The notes beneath the pieces are model-generated. The model did no database searches. It had not been told where the DNA came from and saw only the letters and a program-made list of their open reading frames with translations. Of a stretch of DNA of 64,000 bases, positions 54,897 to 63,506 are shown piece by piece. Made by a program: the position numbers and the translations under genes. Numbering within the stretch: the stretch's first letter is position 1; every line of letters begins with the position of its first letter. The DNA comes from Pedobacter ginsenosidimutans (GTDB lineage: Bacteria; Bacteroidota; Bacteroidia; Sphingobacteriales; Sphingobacteriaceae): the NCBI RefSeq assembly GCF_001442625.1, contig NZ_LMZQ01000005.1, positions 62,001-126,000 on the forward strand. The letters are read 5' to 3'.

Positions 54897-55922
54897 TTAA
54901 TACCTAAACTCTTTTACCACCTCAATTGCATACTTCACGTTATCGAAAGGAATATCTGGCATTATACCATGTCCTAAATTGAAGATAAAACCTTCAGTAC
55001 CACGCATGCGCTCGAACAATTTATGGATCTGTGCCTTGATTACAGCTTTATCCGCATATAAAATATGTGGATCTAAATTTCCCTGAACGGCAATACCTGC
55101 TGGCAAAGCATTTTTAATATTCAATAAATCAGCGTTCCAGTCAACCGAAATTACATCTGGCTTAGCTTCTGCCATAATCGGAGCAAAAACCGAACTTCCT
55201 TTACAGAAAGAAATAACCGGAATATCTTTTCTATTTAAGTTAGCAATGATTTCCTGAATGTAACGGTGAGAAAACTCCTGATAATCATTCCATGATAAGG
55301 CAAGTGCCCAGCTATCAAAAATCTGAACAGCATTAACTCCAGCAGCAATCTGAAGATTCAGGTAATCTGCCGTTACTTTAGCAATTTTAGCCAAAAGTTT
55401 GTGCGCCAACTCTGGCTGATTGTGTATAAAGAGCTTGGTTAATTTAAAATCTTTAGAAGAACCTCCTTCAATTAAATAACTCATTACGGTAAATGGAGCA
55501 CCTGCAAAACCGATCAATGGAATTCTGCTATCCAATCGTTGTTGAATCACTTTAATCGCATCGGCAACGTATTGCAATTCGTCCAGACAATCAACATTTA
55601 AGTTTTCGATGTCTTTAGCGGTACGTACCGGATTTGCAAACTTAGGTCCAACGCCTTGAGTGAAGCTTAAATCGCCGCCCATAGCCTCGCCAGTTACCAA
55701 AATATCACAGAATAAAATCGCGGCATCAATATCCAACAAATCAACAGGCAACATGGTCACATCTGCTGCAATTTCTGGGTTTTTACACATCTCTAAAAAA
55801 GAGTATTTGTTTTTAATTTCCCAATATTGTGGCATAAAACGACCTGCCTGACGCATCATCCATACTGGTGGGCGTTCGGTTTGTTTTGAAAATGCTGCGT
55901 CTAAAAATAAGTTATTCTTCAT
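54897..55922 (-). CDS. hemE: Uroporphyrinogen decarboxylase
   Basis: A 341-residue enzyme that removes four acetate carboxyls from uroporphyrinogen III. The family signatures are PPVWMMRQAGRFMPQYWEIK near the N-terminus and PLIGFAGAPFTVMSYLIEGG in the middle, with the C-terminal NLGHGIMPDIPFDNVKYAIE. It has its own -7 promoter candidate (56064-56071). It is followed by the toxin-antitoxin pair and hemJ. Confidence 0.97.
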   Translation of the reverse strand: MKNNLFLDAAFSKQTERPPVWMMRQAGRFMPQYWEIKNKYSFLEMCKNPEIAADVTMLPVDLLDIDAAILFCDILVTGEAMGGDLSFTQGVGPKFANPVRTAKDIENLNVDCLDELQYVADAIKVIQQRLDSRIPLIGFAGAPFTVMSYLIEGGSSKDFKLTKLFIHNQPELAHKLLAKIAKVTADYLNLQIAAGVNAVQIFDSWALALSWNDYQEFSHRYIQEIIANLNRKDIPVISFCKGSSVFAPIMAEAKPDVISVDWNADLLNIKNALPAGIAVQGNLDPHILYADKAVIKAQIHKLFERMRGTEGFIFNLGHGIMPDIPFDNVKYAIEVVKEFRY

Positions 55923-55946
55923 GATTTGTATTTGCTATTTCACTCA

Positions 55947-56040
55947 TCGTCACCCTGACCTGTAGCGAAGCGGAAAGCTACGCAGTAAATAGTTCAAAGT
56001 CTTAATAACAAAAAGATGCTAAAATAAATTCAGCATGACG
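55947..56040. repeat. Dispersed repeat upstream of hemE
   Basis: The gap has TCGTCACCCTGACCTGTAGC at one end and AATTCAGCATGACG at the other, the GTCAC...ATGAC type. An inner AGCGAAGCGGAAAGC-like piece resembles other members of the family. It would lie in the hemE untranslated leader. Confidence 0.6.
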
Positions 56041-56063
56041 AGTGGGCTAAAAATTTAATTGCG

Positions 56064-56071
56064 CAAAGGTA
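56064..56071 (-). promoter_or_regulatory. Candidate -7 element of hemE
   Basis: The minus strand reads TACCTTTG, matching TAnnTTTG, about 140 nt upstream of the hemE start and just after the terminator of the preceding operon. No TTTG is clear at -33. Confidence 0.45.
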
Positions 56072-56083
56072 TAAATAAAAAAA

Positions 56084-56122
56084 AAACGAAGTACCTTTTT
56101 ATCAAAAACTGGTGCTTCGTTT
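56084..56122 (-). terminator. Terminator of the two-component/TPR operon
   Basis: AAACGAAGTACC (56084-56095) pairs with GGTGCTTCGTTT (56111-56122) over 12 bp including a G-U pair. On the minus strand it is followed by a T-run from nine A. It isolates hemE from the regulator genes upstream. Confidence 0.8.
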
Positions 56123-56144
56123 GTTCAAAATGACAATATTAATA

Positions 56145-56660
56145 TTATAACTTGCTTATTTCTTTTTCAATTTTAATGATAATGTCTTTCGAGCGTTGCG
56201 TTTCGGCAAGTTCTTTGGCCAATTTCGTATAAGCTTCTGCCCTTTCTTTATCTTTCTTCCGCAAAGCGAGGTTAGCCAAATGGATCAGTACATAAGATTT
56301 CTCGTTCTTTCCTCCCACCGGAAAACGGCTTGCCAACTGAAAGTGATATTCAGCTTTATCGTAGTCTTCTTCCTTCAAAGCCATATTGCCCTGCATGAAT
56401 TCGTAATAACCCCTTCGGCTTTTAGCCAGGCGCTCTGGCTTAACCACCTCAGCCAATAAGGCTTTGGTTTTACCGAATTCGTTATTCTTGAAATGTTTCG
56501 ATGCCATCAAAACCGAACTATGCTTAAAATGGCTCCAAACAACAAAGGCAAACAACAGTCCTGAAACAGCGGCCAGCTGATATTGATTGTAAAATACACA
56601 AACCAATACAGCAAGCACAAAAACTGCCATTAAAGCATATCTGCCCTTATTATTGTACAT
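56145..56660 (-). CDS. TPR-like membrane protein, hypothetical
   Basis: A 171-residue protein with one or two N-terminal membrane helices (about 8-45, FVLAVLVCVFYNQYQLAAVS region). The C-terminal part has TPR-like repeats: GYYEFMQGNMALKEEDYDKA and LIHLANLALRKKDKERAEAY. It overlaps the response regulator stop by 1 nt and so is co-expressed with it. It may act as scaffold in the same pathway; no function is known. Confidence 0.72.
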   Translation of the reverse strand: MYNNKGRYALMAVFVLAVLVCVFYNQYQLAAVSGLLFAFVVWSHFKHSSVLMASKHFKNNEFGKTKALLAEVVKPERLAKSRRGYYEFMQGNMALKEEDYDKAEYHFQLASRFPVGGKNEKSYVLIHLANLALRKKDKERAEAYTKLAKELAETQRSKDIIIKIEKEISKL

Positions 56661-57364
56661 TAATGACTATCAGTAAATTTATAGCCTACACCACGGATAG
56701 AGTGGAAATAAACTGGATTTTTTTGATCTGGTTCGAAATACTTACGGAAAGTTAAAATGAAGTTATCAATTGTTCTTGTTGAAGGATAAACATCATAGTT
56801 CCAAACAGTTTCTAAAATCTGCTCTCTTGAAACCGCATCGTTTTTACGCTCGATCAACAGTTTCAGCAACATCGTTTCCTTTTTGGTTAACGGTGTGATG
56901 GTACCATCATCGTGTTTTAATTCGAAAGAGTTAAAATAAATTGTTTTATCACCGATTTTGTAAGAATTCAATTCTTTTAAATCATCAGATTTTAAACTGC
57001 GTTTAACCAAAATACCAACACGAAGAATTAATTCTTCTAAGTTGAAAGGTTTAACCAAATAATCGTCAGCTCCTTTTTTCAAACCTAAAACACGGTCTTC
57101 TGAAGTGTTTTTAGCTGTTAAAAACATAATCGGAACTTCTGCATTCTCTAAACGGATTGTTTCGCAAACCTGGAAACCATCCATTTCAGGCAACATTACA
57201 TCTAAAATAATTAGATTAAAGCGTTCTTCTTTAAAAATTTTAAGAGCGGTTTTGCCATCTTTAACGGCGTGAACTTTATAACCCTCAAGTTCGAGGTTTA
57301 ATTTGATAGCATCTAACAAGTGATCCTCGTCTTCTACCAATAGAATTCTTAATTTTTGTGACAT
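56660..57364 (-). CDS. OmpR-family response regulator (RprY-like)
   Basis: A 234-residue protein. The receiver domain has Asp10-Asp12 region VEDEDHLLDA, phospho-accepting Asp55 in LIILDVMLPEMDGF, and VPIMFLTAK with the conserved Lys further on in GADDYLVKPF. The winged helix (about 140-232) has LTKKETMLLKLLIERKNDAV and RTIDNFILTFRKYFEPDQ. It is the partner of the kinase 8 nt upstream and resembles the RprY group of Bacteroidota. Possible targets include the adjacent hem genes. Confidence 0.93.
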   Translation of the reverse strand: MSQKLRILLVEDEDHLLDAIKLNLELEGYKVHAVKDGKTALKIFKEERFNLIILDVMLPEMDGFQVCETIRLENAEVPIMFLTAKNTSEDRVLGLKKGADDYLVKPFNLEELILRVGILVKRSLKSDDLKELNSYKIGDKTIYFNSFELKHDDGTITPLTKKETMLLKLLIERKNDAVSREQILETVWNYDVYPSTRTIDNFILTFRKYFEPDQKNPVYFHSIRGVGYKFTDSH

Positions 57365-57372
57365 AATTGAGA

Positions 57373-58239
57373 TTAACTAAATGTTACTTCAAAAATACTT
57401 CCTTGAGGCAAATTGTCTTTTACTGTAATATCTGCATCATGGTATTGTAAAACCTCTTTCACAATAAACAAGCCTAAACCTGTTCCTTTCGCTTTTCTGA
57501 CATTCTCGTTACCAACGCGGTAAAACTTATCAAATATCAACATTTTTTCGGCATCTGAAATACCCGGCCCCTGATCTACCACGCTTAATTGAATATGCCC
57601 ATCAACCTTGTTTAAATGCACATTTATCTCATCACACGGGTTCGAATACTTCACCGCATTCTCAATTAAATTGGTTACTACTGACGATAAGGCAAATTTG
57701 TCACCCACCACCTGCAAATTTGGCTGAATTTTAGCATTTATAATCTGCTCGCATCCACAAGAATGAACCTGTAGCCTATCCGTAATTTTATATACCAGCT
57801 CCGAGAAATTAAATTCTTCCTTCGGAAAAGTATAGGAACGGTTTTCGATCTTGGTGGCCAACAGCATATTTTCAACCAGATCATCCAAACGCTCAATATC
57901 TTTTAGCGAATTGTTAAGCAATGAAGTTTGGCGTGCTTTATCCAGATCACGTTTAACAATGGTTTGGATAGAAAGTTTTATCGCTGCCAAAGGCGATTTC
58001 AGCTCGTGTGTAATCGACATCAGAAAGTTCTGCTGCTGTTCCCTTAATTTATCTTCACGTTTTAACGATTGATGAAGAAAATAACCGCCAATACAGAGCA
58101 AAAACAAAAACACTGAACCCTCACCCATAATCATGGTCATGCGGCTTGGCTGCAAACGCACCACCAATGTTCCCCACGAAATGAGTTGAATCAGTGCGTA
58201 AAGCAATAATGCGTAAAATATAATTATAGATTTCTTCAT
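57373..58239 (-). CDS. HisKA-type sensor histidine kinase (RprX-like, short)
   Basis: A 288-residue kinase with two membrane helices (about 5-27 and 38-57) joined by a loop of only about ten residues, so it has almost no periplasmic sensor. The phospho-accepting His78 is in NFLMSITHELKSPLAAIKLS. The HATPase has NLIENAVKYSNP, VVDQGPGIS and GTGLGLFIVKEV. An unusual HSCGCEQ stretch (residues about 164-170) lies between the dimerisation and ATPase parts. Sensing is probably intramembrane or via partner proteins. Confidence 0.93.
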   Translation of the reverse strand: MKKSIIIFYALLLYALIQLISWGTLVVRLQPSRMTMIMGEGSVFLFLLCIGGYFLHQSLKREDKLREQQQNFLMSITHELKSPLAAIKLSIQTIVKRDLDKARQTSLLNNSLKDIERLDDLVENMLLATKIENRSYTFPKEEFNFSELVYKITDRLQVHSCGCEQIINAKIQPNLQVVGDKFALSSVVTNLIENAVKYSNPCDEINVHLNKVDGHIQLSVVDQGPGISDAEKMLIFDKFYRVGNENVRKAKGTGLGLFIVKEVLQYHDADITVKDNLPQGSIFEVTFS

Positions 58240-58339
58240 TCGTCGATTTTTCCTTCTGGTTGATTACACAGATTGTTTTTCCCATGGTTCGTGTCTCCAC
58301 GAACCATCATAAATCATTATATCGTAGCTTAAAAAAGCC

Positions 58340-59710
58340 TTACTTCTTAAACACTAAATCTAATGCTTCAAAAATAGCACGTTTTGCTTTCTCCAATTCA
58401 ATCTTAGTATGTGCTGAAGATACGAAACCAACTTCATATCCCGATGGGCCTAAATAAATTCCTCTATTCAATAACTCGCGGTGCATAATTTTGAATTTCT
58501 CCATGCTGCTGGCATCAATATCATCAGCCGATTGGATTTTATCTTTATCGGTAAAAGCAAACCAGAAGATAGAACCAATGGTAAATACCTTAAACTTATA
58601 GTTACGTGCAGTTGCAAAACGCTGAATACTGGCTACAAATTCTTGCGCTTTGGTGTTCAAATCTTTGTAAAAGCTTGATTTGTTCAGTTCTGTTAAAGTG
58701 GCAATGCCCGCTGCCATAGCCACAGGATTTCCAGACAAAGTGCCTGCTTGGTACACACCACCGTCAGGAGAGATATGTGCCATAATTTCAGCACGGGCAC
58801 CGTACATGCCAACAGGTAAACCGCCACCTATAATTTTGCCATAAGTAACAATATCAGGTGTAATGCCATAATGTGCCGCAGCCCCTTCAAAACCTACCCT
58901 GAAACCGGTAATAACTTCATCAAAAATCAGAAGGGAACCATTATCGGTACAGATTTTACGCAAGAAATGAATATATTCTTCATCTTGAATAATCAAACCA
59001 TTATTTGCCGGGATACCCTCAATAATTACCGCAGCAATCTGATCTTTGAACTGAGCAAAAGCTTGTTCAATAGCTGTTTTATCATTTAGAGGTACAACGA
59101 TGGTTTCTTCAGCAAAAGATTTTGGCACACCCGCAGAAGAGGTTTCACCAAAAGTAACCAAACCAGAACCGGCTTTAACCAAAAGCGAATCGCTATGACC
59201 ATGGTAACAGCCTTCGAATTTTAAAATCTTATCACGACTGGTAAAACCTCTTGCCAAACGTATCGCCGACATTACCGCTTCCGTTCCTGAGCTCGTAAAA
59301 CGGATTTTCTCAACAAAACGGTTGTTTTTAATAATCAGCTCAGCCAATTCATTTTCTAAAGCTGTTGGTGCACCAAAGCTCATACCGTTCTGCATTACCT
59401 CGGTAACTTTCTCGCGGATTTTAGGATTGTTATGTCCCAAAATTAACGGCCCCCAGCTACCACAGAAATCGATAAACTGATTACCATCGGCATCCCATAT
59501 ATAACAGCCATCACCTTTTTCGATAAAAAGTGGTGTACCGTAAACAGATTTAAAAGCCCTAACAGGTGAGTTTACCCCACCAGGGAAATACGTTTTTGAT
59601 TTTTCATACAGTTCGGCAGATTTTACTCTCGAAATATCAGGTTTACTACCCGTATTTACCGGAATATCGGCTTCGTTGCCTGAAAACATTTTTTTTAATG
59701 AATCTAACAT
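58340..59710 (-). CDS. hemL: Glutamate-1-semialdehyde 2,1-aminomutase
   Basis: A 456-residue PLP enzyme making 5-aminolevulinate. LYEKSKTYFPGGVNSPVRAF is the family opening (here preceded by about 33 extra residues starting MLDSLKKMFSGNEADIP; a start at MFSGNEADIP is possible). IDFCGSWGPLILGHNNPKI, FDEVITGFRVG and the PLP Lys in TYGKIIGGGLPVG are clear. It completes the C5 route from HemA's product. Confidence 0.96.
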   Translation of the reverse strand: MLDSLKKMFSGNEADIPVNTGSKPDISRVKSAELYEKSKTYFPGGVNSPVRAFKSVYGTPLFIEKGDGCYIWDADGNQFIDFCGSWGPLILGHNNPKIREKVTEVMQNGMSFGAPTALENELAELIIKNNRFVEKIRFTSSGTEAVMSAIRLARGFTSRDKILKFEGCYHGHSDSLLVKAGSGLVTFGETSSAGVPKSFAEETIVVPLNDKTAIEQAFAQFKDQIAAVIIEGIPANNGLIIQDEEYIHFLRKICTDNGSLLIFDEVITGFRVGFEGAAAHYGITPDIVTYGKIIGGGLPVGMYGARAEIMAHISPDGGVYQAGTLSGNPVAMAAGIATLTELNKSSFYKDLNTKAQEFVASIQRFATARNYKFKVFTIGSIFWFAFTDKDKIQSADDIDASSMEKFKIMHRELLNRGIYLGPSGYEVGFVSSAHTKIELEKAKRAIFEALDLVFKK

Positions 59711-59884
59711 TTTTGTTAAGGTTGAAGGCTAAAAGGTAGAAGGTAGAAGGTTTTGGGTGCATAACCCATAGCCAATAAGCCATCAATCTTTTACCTCATT
59801 ACGTTTGTAGGTTTTAGAACGAATTGTTAAGGATCTAGATTGTGGGTATAAACCCTCAACCATTAAGCCTTCTACCTTCCGCCT

Positions 59885-60853
59885 CTAAAGCCAGTTGTTA
59901 TTTAAAATATCTTTAATATGGTAAGTAGTAATAATACTTGCGCCAGCACGGGAAAAGGCGTGCATGGTTTCCATTACTACTTTCTGCTCATCAATCCATC
60001 CGCGTTCAGCGGCAGCTTTTACCATTGAATATTCGCCAGATACGTTATAAACTGCAATTGGCAAGTTGGTATCTTGTTTTAACCTTTGGATAATATCCAG
60101 ATAAGCTAAACCTGGTTTCACCATTAAAACATCAGCGCCTTCTTGCTCATCCAAAGCGGCTTCGCGCAAAGCCTCTAAAGGGTTTCTGAAGTCCATCTGG
60201 TAAGCTTTTCTATCACCTTTGCTTGGTGCACAGTCTGCTGCCTCTCTAAAAGGGCCATAATAGGCAGAAGCAAATTTTGTGGCATGGCTCATAATGGCCG
60301 CATTAACGAAACCGTTTTCATCCAAGAGATTACGTATGGCTTCAATCCTTCCGTCCATCATGTCAGACGGGGCAAACATATCAGCACCAGCTTCGGCATG
60401 TGTTAAAGCCATTTTAGCAATTACTTCAACTGTTTTATCGTTTTGAACATAATCGTTTTCTAATATACCACAATGGCCATGGGTAGTATAAGAACAAACG
60501 CAAACATCGGTAATTACATATAAATCATCTCCGAACTGTTTTTTTAATTCACGAACTGCAGTTGGAACCAAGGAATGATCATGATAAGCCGATTTCGCGT
60601 CTTCAGATTTTTCATCCCCCACACCAAATAGCATAATTTTGTTGAGTCCTTTTTTTATTCCAGCTTCAACATCTTTCACCAGCGTATCAACCGAATAATG
60701 GTTCACCCCTGGCATGGCATCAATAGCATGGGTAACATTACTGCCTGGCACCACAAAATAAGGGTACACAAACATATCTTTCGATAACCGTGTTTCGGCT
60801 ACCATCTCTCTCACCAAAGGGTTTTTCCTTAATCTGCGCGGACGATTTAACAT
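59885..60853 (-). CDS. hemB: Porphobilinogen synthase (delta-aminolevulinate dehydratase)
   Basis: A 322-residue enzyme joining two 5-aminolevulinate molecules. ITDVCVCSYTTHGHCGI carries three Cys for zinc; the two active-site Lys are in SHATKFASAYYGPFREA and VLMVKPGLAYLDII. The zinc-type cluster places it with metal-dependent enzymes. It lies between hemL and hemC-hemD on the same strand, with a repeat spacer of GTAGAAGGTAGAAGG type toward hemL. Confidence 0.97.
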   Translation of the reverse strand: MLNRPRRLRKNPLVREMVAETRLSKDMFVYPYFVVPGSNVTHAIDAMPGVNHYSVDTLVKDVEAGIKKGLNKIMLFGVGDEKSEDAKSAYHDHSLVPTAVRELKKQFGDDLYVITDVCVCSYTTHGHCGILENDYVQNDKTVEVIAKMALTHAEAGADMFAPSDMMDGRIEAIRNLLDENGFVNAAIMSHATKFASAYYGPFREAADCAPSKGDRKAYQMDFRNPLEALREAALDEQEGADVLMVKPGLAYLDIIQRLKQDTNLPIAVYNVSGEYSMVKAAAERGWIDEQKVVMETMHAFSRAGASIITTYHIKDILNNNWL

Positions 60854-60913
60854 ATTCTCTGTATCAAGTATTTAGTATCGAGCGTTAACGCGAACTATTA
60901 TTTGTTGTTATCT

Positions 60914-61402
60914 CTATTCATATAGAGGATTTTTGGAAATTTTATAGTAGGTGTTATTTTGTAATTTAATACATATGGAAGCTTTAGACTTACATTCCTC
61001 TATATCTATCACAATAGGCTCTTTCAACTTTTGAGCAACTTTAACTATTTTCCCGCCTTCCAAAACGATTTCTTCTTGCTGAAACCCCATTCCACCTTGA
61101 ACCAATTCCCCACCTATTTCTTCAGTTCTAAATCTTATATAAAGCTTTAATGTGTTACCTACTAACGAATAAATACCCTCAGCTCCTCTAATTCTACTTC
61201 TATCATCGTATGCATCGAAAGTATAGATAAATTTCCCGTTTGAAAAAAAACGATAATTAGCTAATAATGCAGAACCTACCTTGGGGTTTGAAACCTGCCA
61301 AACACCTACAATATTGGCTTTATTTATTTTTTGACTATAAGCGATATTAAGAGAACTTATCAAAAACAGAATAAATAAACTAAGTATTAATTTCTTTATC
61401 AT
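60914..61402 (-). CDS. Secreted lipocalin-like hypothetical protein
   Basis: A 162-residue protein from the ATG at 61402 (MIKKLILSLFILFLISSLNI, signal peptide); the ATG at 61411 is also possible. The mature part starts with KANIVGVWQVSNPKVGSALL, the G-x-W pattern of lipocalin-like domains, then FRFFSNGKFIY-like strands. No enzyme motif is seen. It lies between hemC-hemD and hemB but its role there is unknown. Confidence 0.65.
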   Translation of the reverse strand: MIKKLILSLFILFLISSLNIAYSQKINKANIVGVWQVSNPKVGSALLANYRFFSNGKFIYTFDAYDDRSRIRGAEGIYSLVGNTLKLYIRFRTEEIGGELVQGGMGFQQEEIVLEGGKIVKVAQKLKEPIVIDIEECKSKASICIKLQNNTYYKISKNPLYE

Positions 61403-61494
61403 CCCGCTCAATACTTTAAGATTGCTTCATATTCCTTATGACAATTTATCTTTTACTTTAGCTTTTGGCTTTTTTAGACTATCCACTTCCTACC

Positions 61495-63075
61495 TTATCT
61501 CACCTCAATCCCAAAAACAGCCTCAGCTAATCCAATTTCATCAGGCGAATAAGGCAAAGCATATTTCACGCCCATCTCATCAAATTTCTTACCGGTAGAG
61601 TTTCCAATGGCAATTACCTGTTGGCCCGGCTCCAATAAATTATCAGCGAAATACGCATCAACATTTGATGGACTGGTAAAAATCAGTACATCGGCATAAC
61701 TTTGGTCTATATCATCTTCTATTACCGTTTCGTAAATCGGCAGATCGATAATTTTAGCATCAGCTGGCAATGACTTTTGAATCGATTGTAAAGAATCCTG
61801 TGCTCTTGGAAACAGTATTTGCTGACCGCCAACCAATTGCGCAAAATCTTCGGCAACCTCGGTAATATCGCCACTCTCACCAACAAAATCGGCAATATGG
61901 CCAAATTTACGCAAGGCATCTTCTGATCCTCTTCCTACCACACCAAACCTTGTTTTCTTTGGCAATACCGGTTTTAAATTGAAAAAATATTCAACACTAT
62001 TGCGGCTGCTGAAGAAAACCCAATCTACGTGCCTTAAGATAAACTGATCTAAAACCGTTACTATTGGGAAGGTACGGATCAACGAACGTCCTTCTATTTC
62101 AATATTATTATTTTCTAATGCCCTACGGAAATAACTGTGCTCGCCAATTTCGCGCGAGATGAAAACCTTTGCCGGTTTCTTTCTTTCTACACTAAACTTG
62201 GCAACTATTTTTTCTGCTAAACCTTCGGTACTTTCTGCGCGTAAAAACAAACGCTCAGGAAAATGATCGGCCGTTTCGGCTTTTGAAGTCCATATTTCGA
62301 ATTTTCCATTTTCTTTTTTGCAATAACAGCCTAAAGGCATGTGGCACCCTCCTTCGAAAAGGTTTAAAACCTTACGTTCTACAGTTACAGTCTCTGCCGT
62401 TTCCGGATCGTGCAATTTTTGCAATGCATCAAAAAGCTCGGTATCATTTTCCCTGATCTGAATAGCCAAAGCGCCCTGAGCAGGTGCCGGAATAAACTCA
62501 GTAGTTTCTAATTCTTCCACATGTAAATCGCTCACATCAAGATTTAAGCGCTTAACACCAGCTTTTGCAATCAGAATGGCATCGTAATCTTCATCACGAA
62601 GTTTTTCGATACGGGTGGGTACATTTCCGCGTAAATCTTCAACCTCTAAATCGGGACGTAAACCCAATAACTGGGCTTTGCGGCGATTGGATGAAGTGCC
62701 AACCATTGCGCCTTTTTTTAACGAAAGCTTTTGCGAAACATCTACACAATCTTTTAAAATCAAAAGATATTCACTTGCCTCTTCGCGTGGTGGCAAAGCG
62801 GCGATGATCAATCCTTCAGGGTGTGTAGTAGGTAAATCTTTAAGGCAATGTACAGCCAGATCAATTGTTCCACCCAAAAGCTCTTCTTCCAATTCCTTGG
62901 TAAAGAAGCCTTTGCCCTCCAGTTTATCTAATCTTAAATTCAGAATTTTATCGCCCTGAGTTTTAATGATTTTTATTTCTGCTTCTATTCCAATTGCAGC
63001 CAATTCATCTTTTATATGATTTGCTTGCCATAAAGCCAGGTCGCTACCGCGTGTTCCAATGGTTAATTTCTTCAC
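61495..63075 (-). CDS. hemC-hemD: Hydroxymethylbilane synthase / uroporphyrinogen-III synthase fusion
   Basis: A 526-residue fusion. HemC (about 1-300) shows LTIGTRGSDLALWQANHIK, HCLKDLPTTHPEGL, SSNRRKAQLLGLRPDLEVED and the dipyrromethane-binding Cys244 in EGGCHMPLGCYC. HemD (about 302-526) shows KVFISREIGEHSYFRRAL, WVFFSSRNSVEYFF, FGVVGRGSEDALRKFG and ADVLIFTSPSNVDAYF. Fusion should channel unstable hydroxymethylbilane to uroporphyrinogen III. The reading frame is continuous. It is downstream of hemA and upstream of hemB. Confidence 0.96.
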   Translation of the reverse strand: MKKLTIGTRGSDLALWQANHIKDELAAIGIEAEIKIIKTQGDKILNLRLDKLEGKGFFTKELEEELLGGTIDLAVHCLKDLPTTHPEGLIIAALPPREEASEYLLILKDCVDVSQKLSLKKGAMVGTSSNRRKAQLLGLRPDLEVEDLRGNVPTRIEKLRDEDYDAILIAKAGVKRLNLDVSDLHVEELETTEFIPAPAQGALAIQIRENDTELFDALQKLHDPETAETVTVERKVLNLFEGGCHMPLGCYCKKENGKFEIWTSKAETADHFPERLFLRAESTEGLAEKIVAKFSVERKKPAKVFISREIGEHSYFRRALENNNIEIEGRSLIRTFPIVTVLDQFILRHVDWVFFSSRNSVEYFFNLKPVLPKKTRFGVVGRGSEDALRKFGHIADFVGESGDITEVAEDFAQLVGGQQILFPRAQDSLQSIQKSLPADAKIIDLPIYETVIEDDIDQSYADVLIFTSPSNVDAYFADNLLEPGQQVIAIGNSTGKKFDEMGVKYALPYSPDEIGLAEAVFGIEVR

Positions 63076-63506
63076 TATAAAGGTTAAATGAGTTGCAAAT
63101 TTAATTTAATTAGTGGTTTATACCATGAATTGTTTAAAAATGAGACAGTGAGGTTACAGAATAGGGAATTTAAAGGATTTCTGTGACATTATGCGATCGG
63201 TTTGTCATTCTGAGCAAAGCGAAGAATCTCTAAGCGACACGGCTCTCCCCATAAATAAAATTCAAATGTTATTTATGTTAGATGGCGTTTGAACCATATA
63301 AGGAATGTAAGTCCATTTAAGTTGATTGCATGAAAGATGCTGAAACAAGTTCAGCATGACGACAAGGGAATTGGTTTCCGGATTTATCTAGAAAAACAAA
63401 GAGTCTTCACGGCGTTCGGTATGACAAGATGAAGGAAGACAGAAAAAGAAAGAAAAATTAAACCTTAGCGCTCTTTGCGATACCCTTAGCGATCTTTGCG
63501 ATAAAA
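63076..63506. repeat. Gene-free stretch with dispersed repeats between hemA and hemC-hemD
   Basis: A GTCATTCTGAGCAAAGCGAAG (63203) ... TTCAGCATGAC (63350-63362) element of the common family covers about 160 nt, followed by TCGGTATGACAAGATGAAGG. At 63463-63482 and 63484-63503 a 20-nt unit (CCTTAGCGCTCTTTGCGATA) is repeated with one base change. No gene is seen. Confidence 0.65.
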
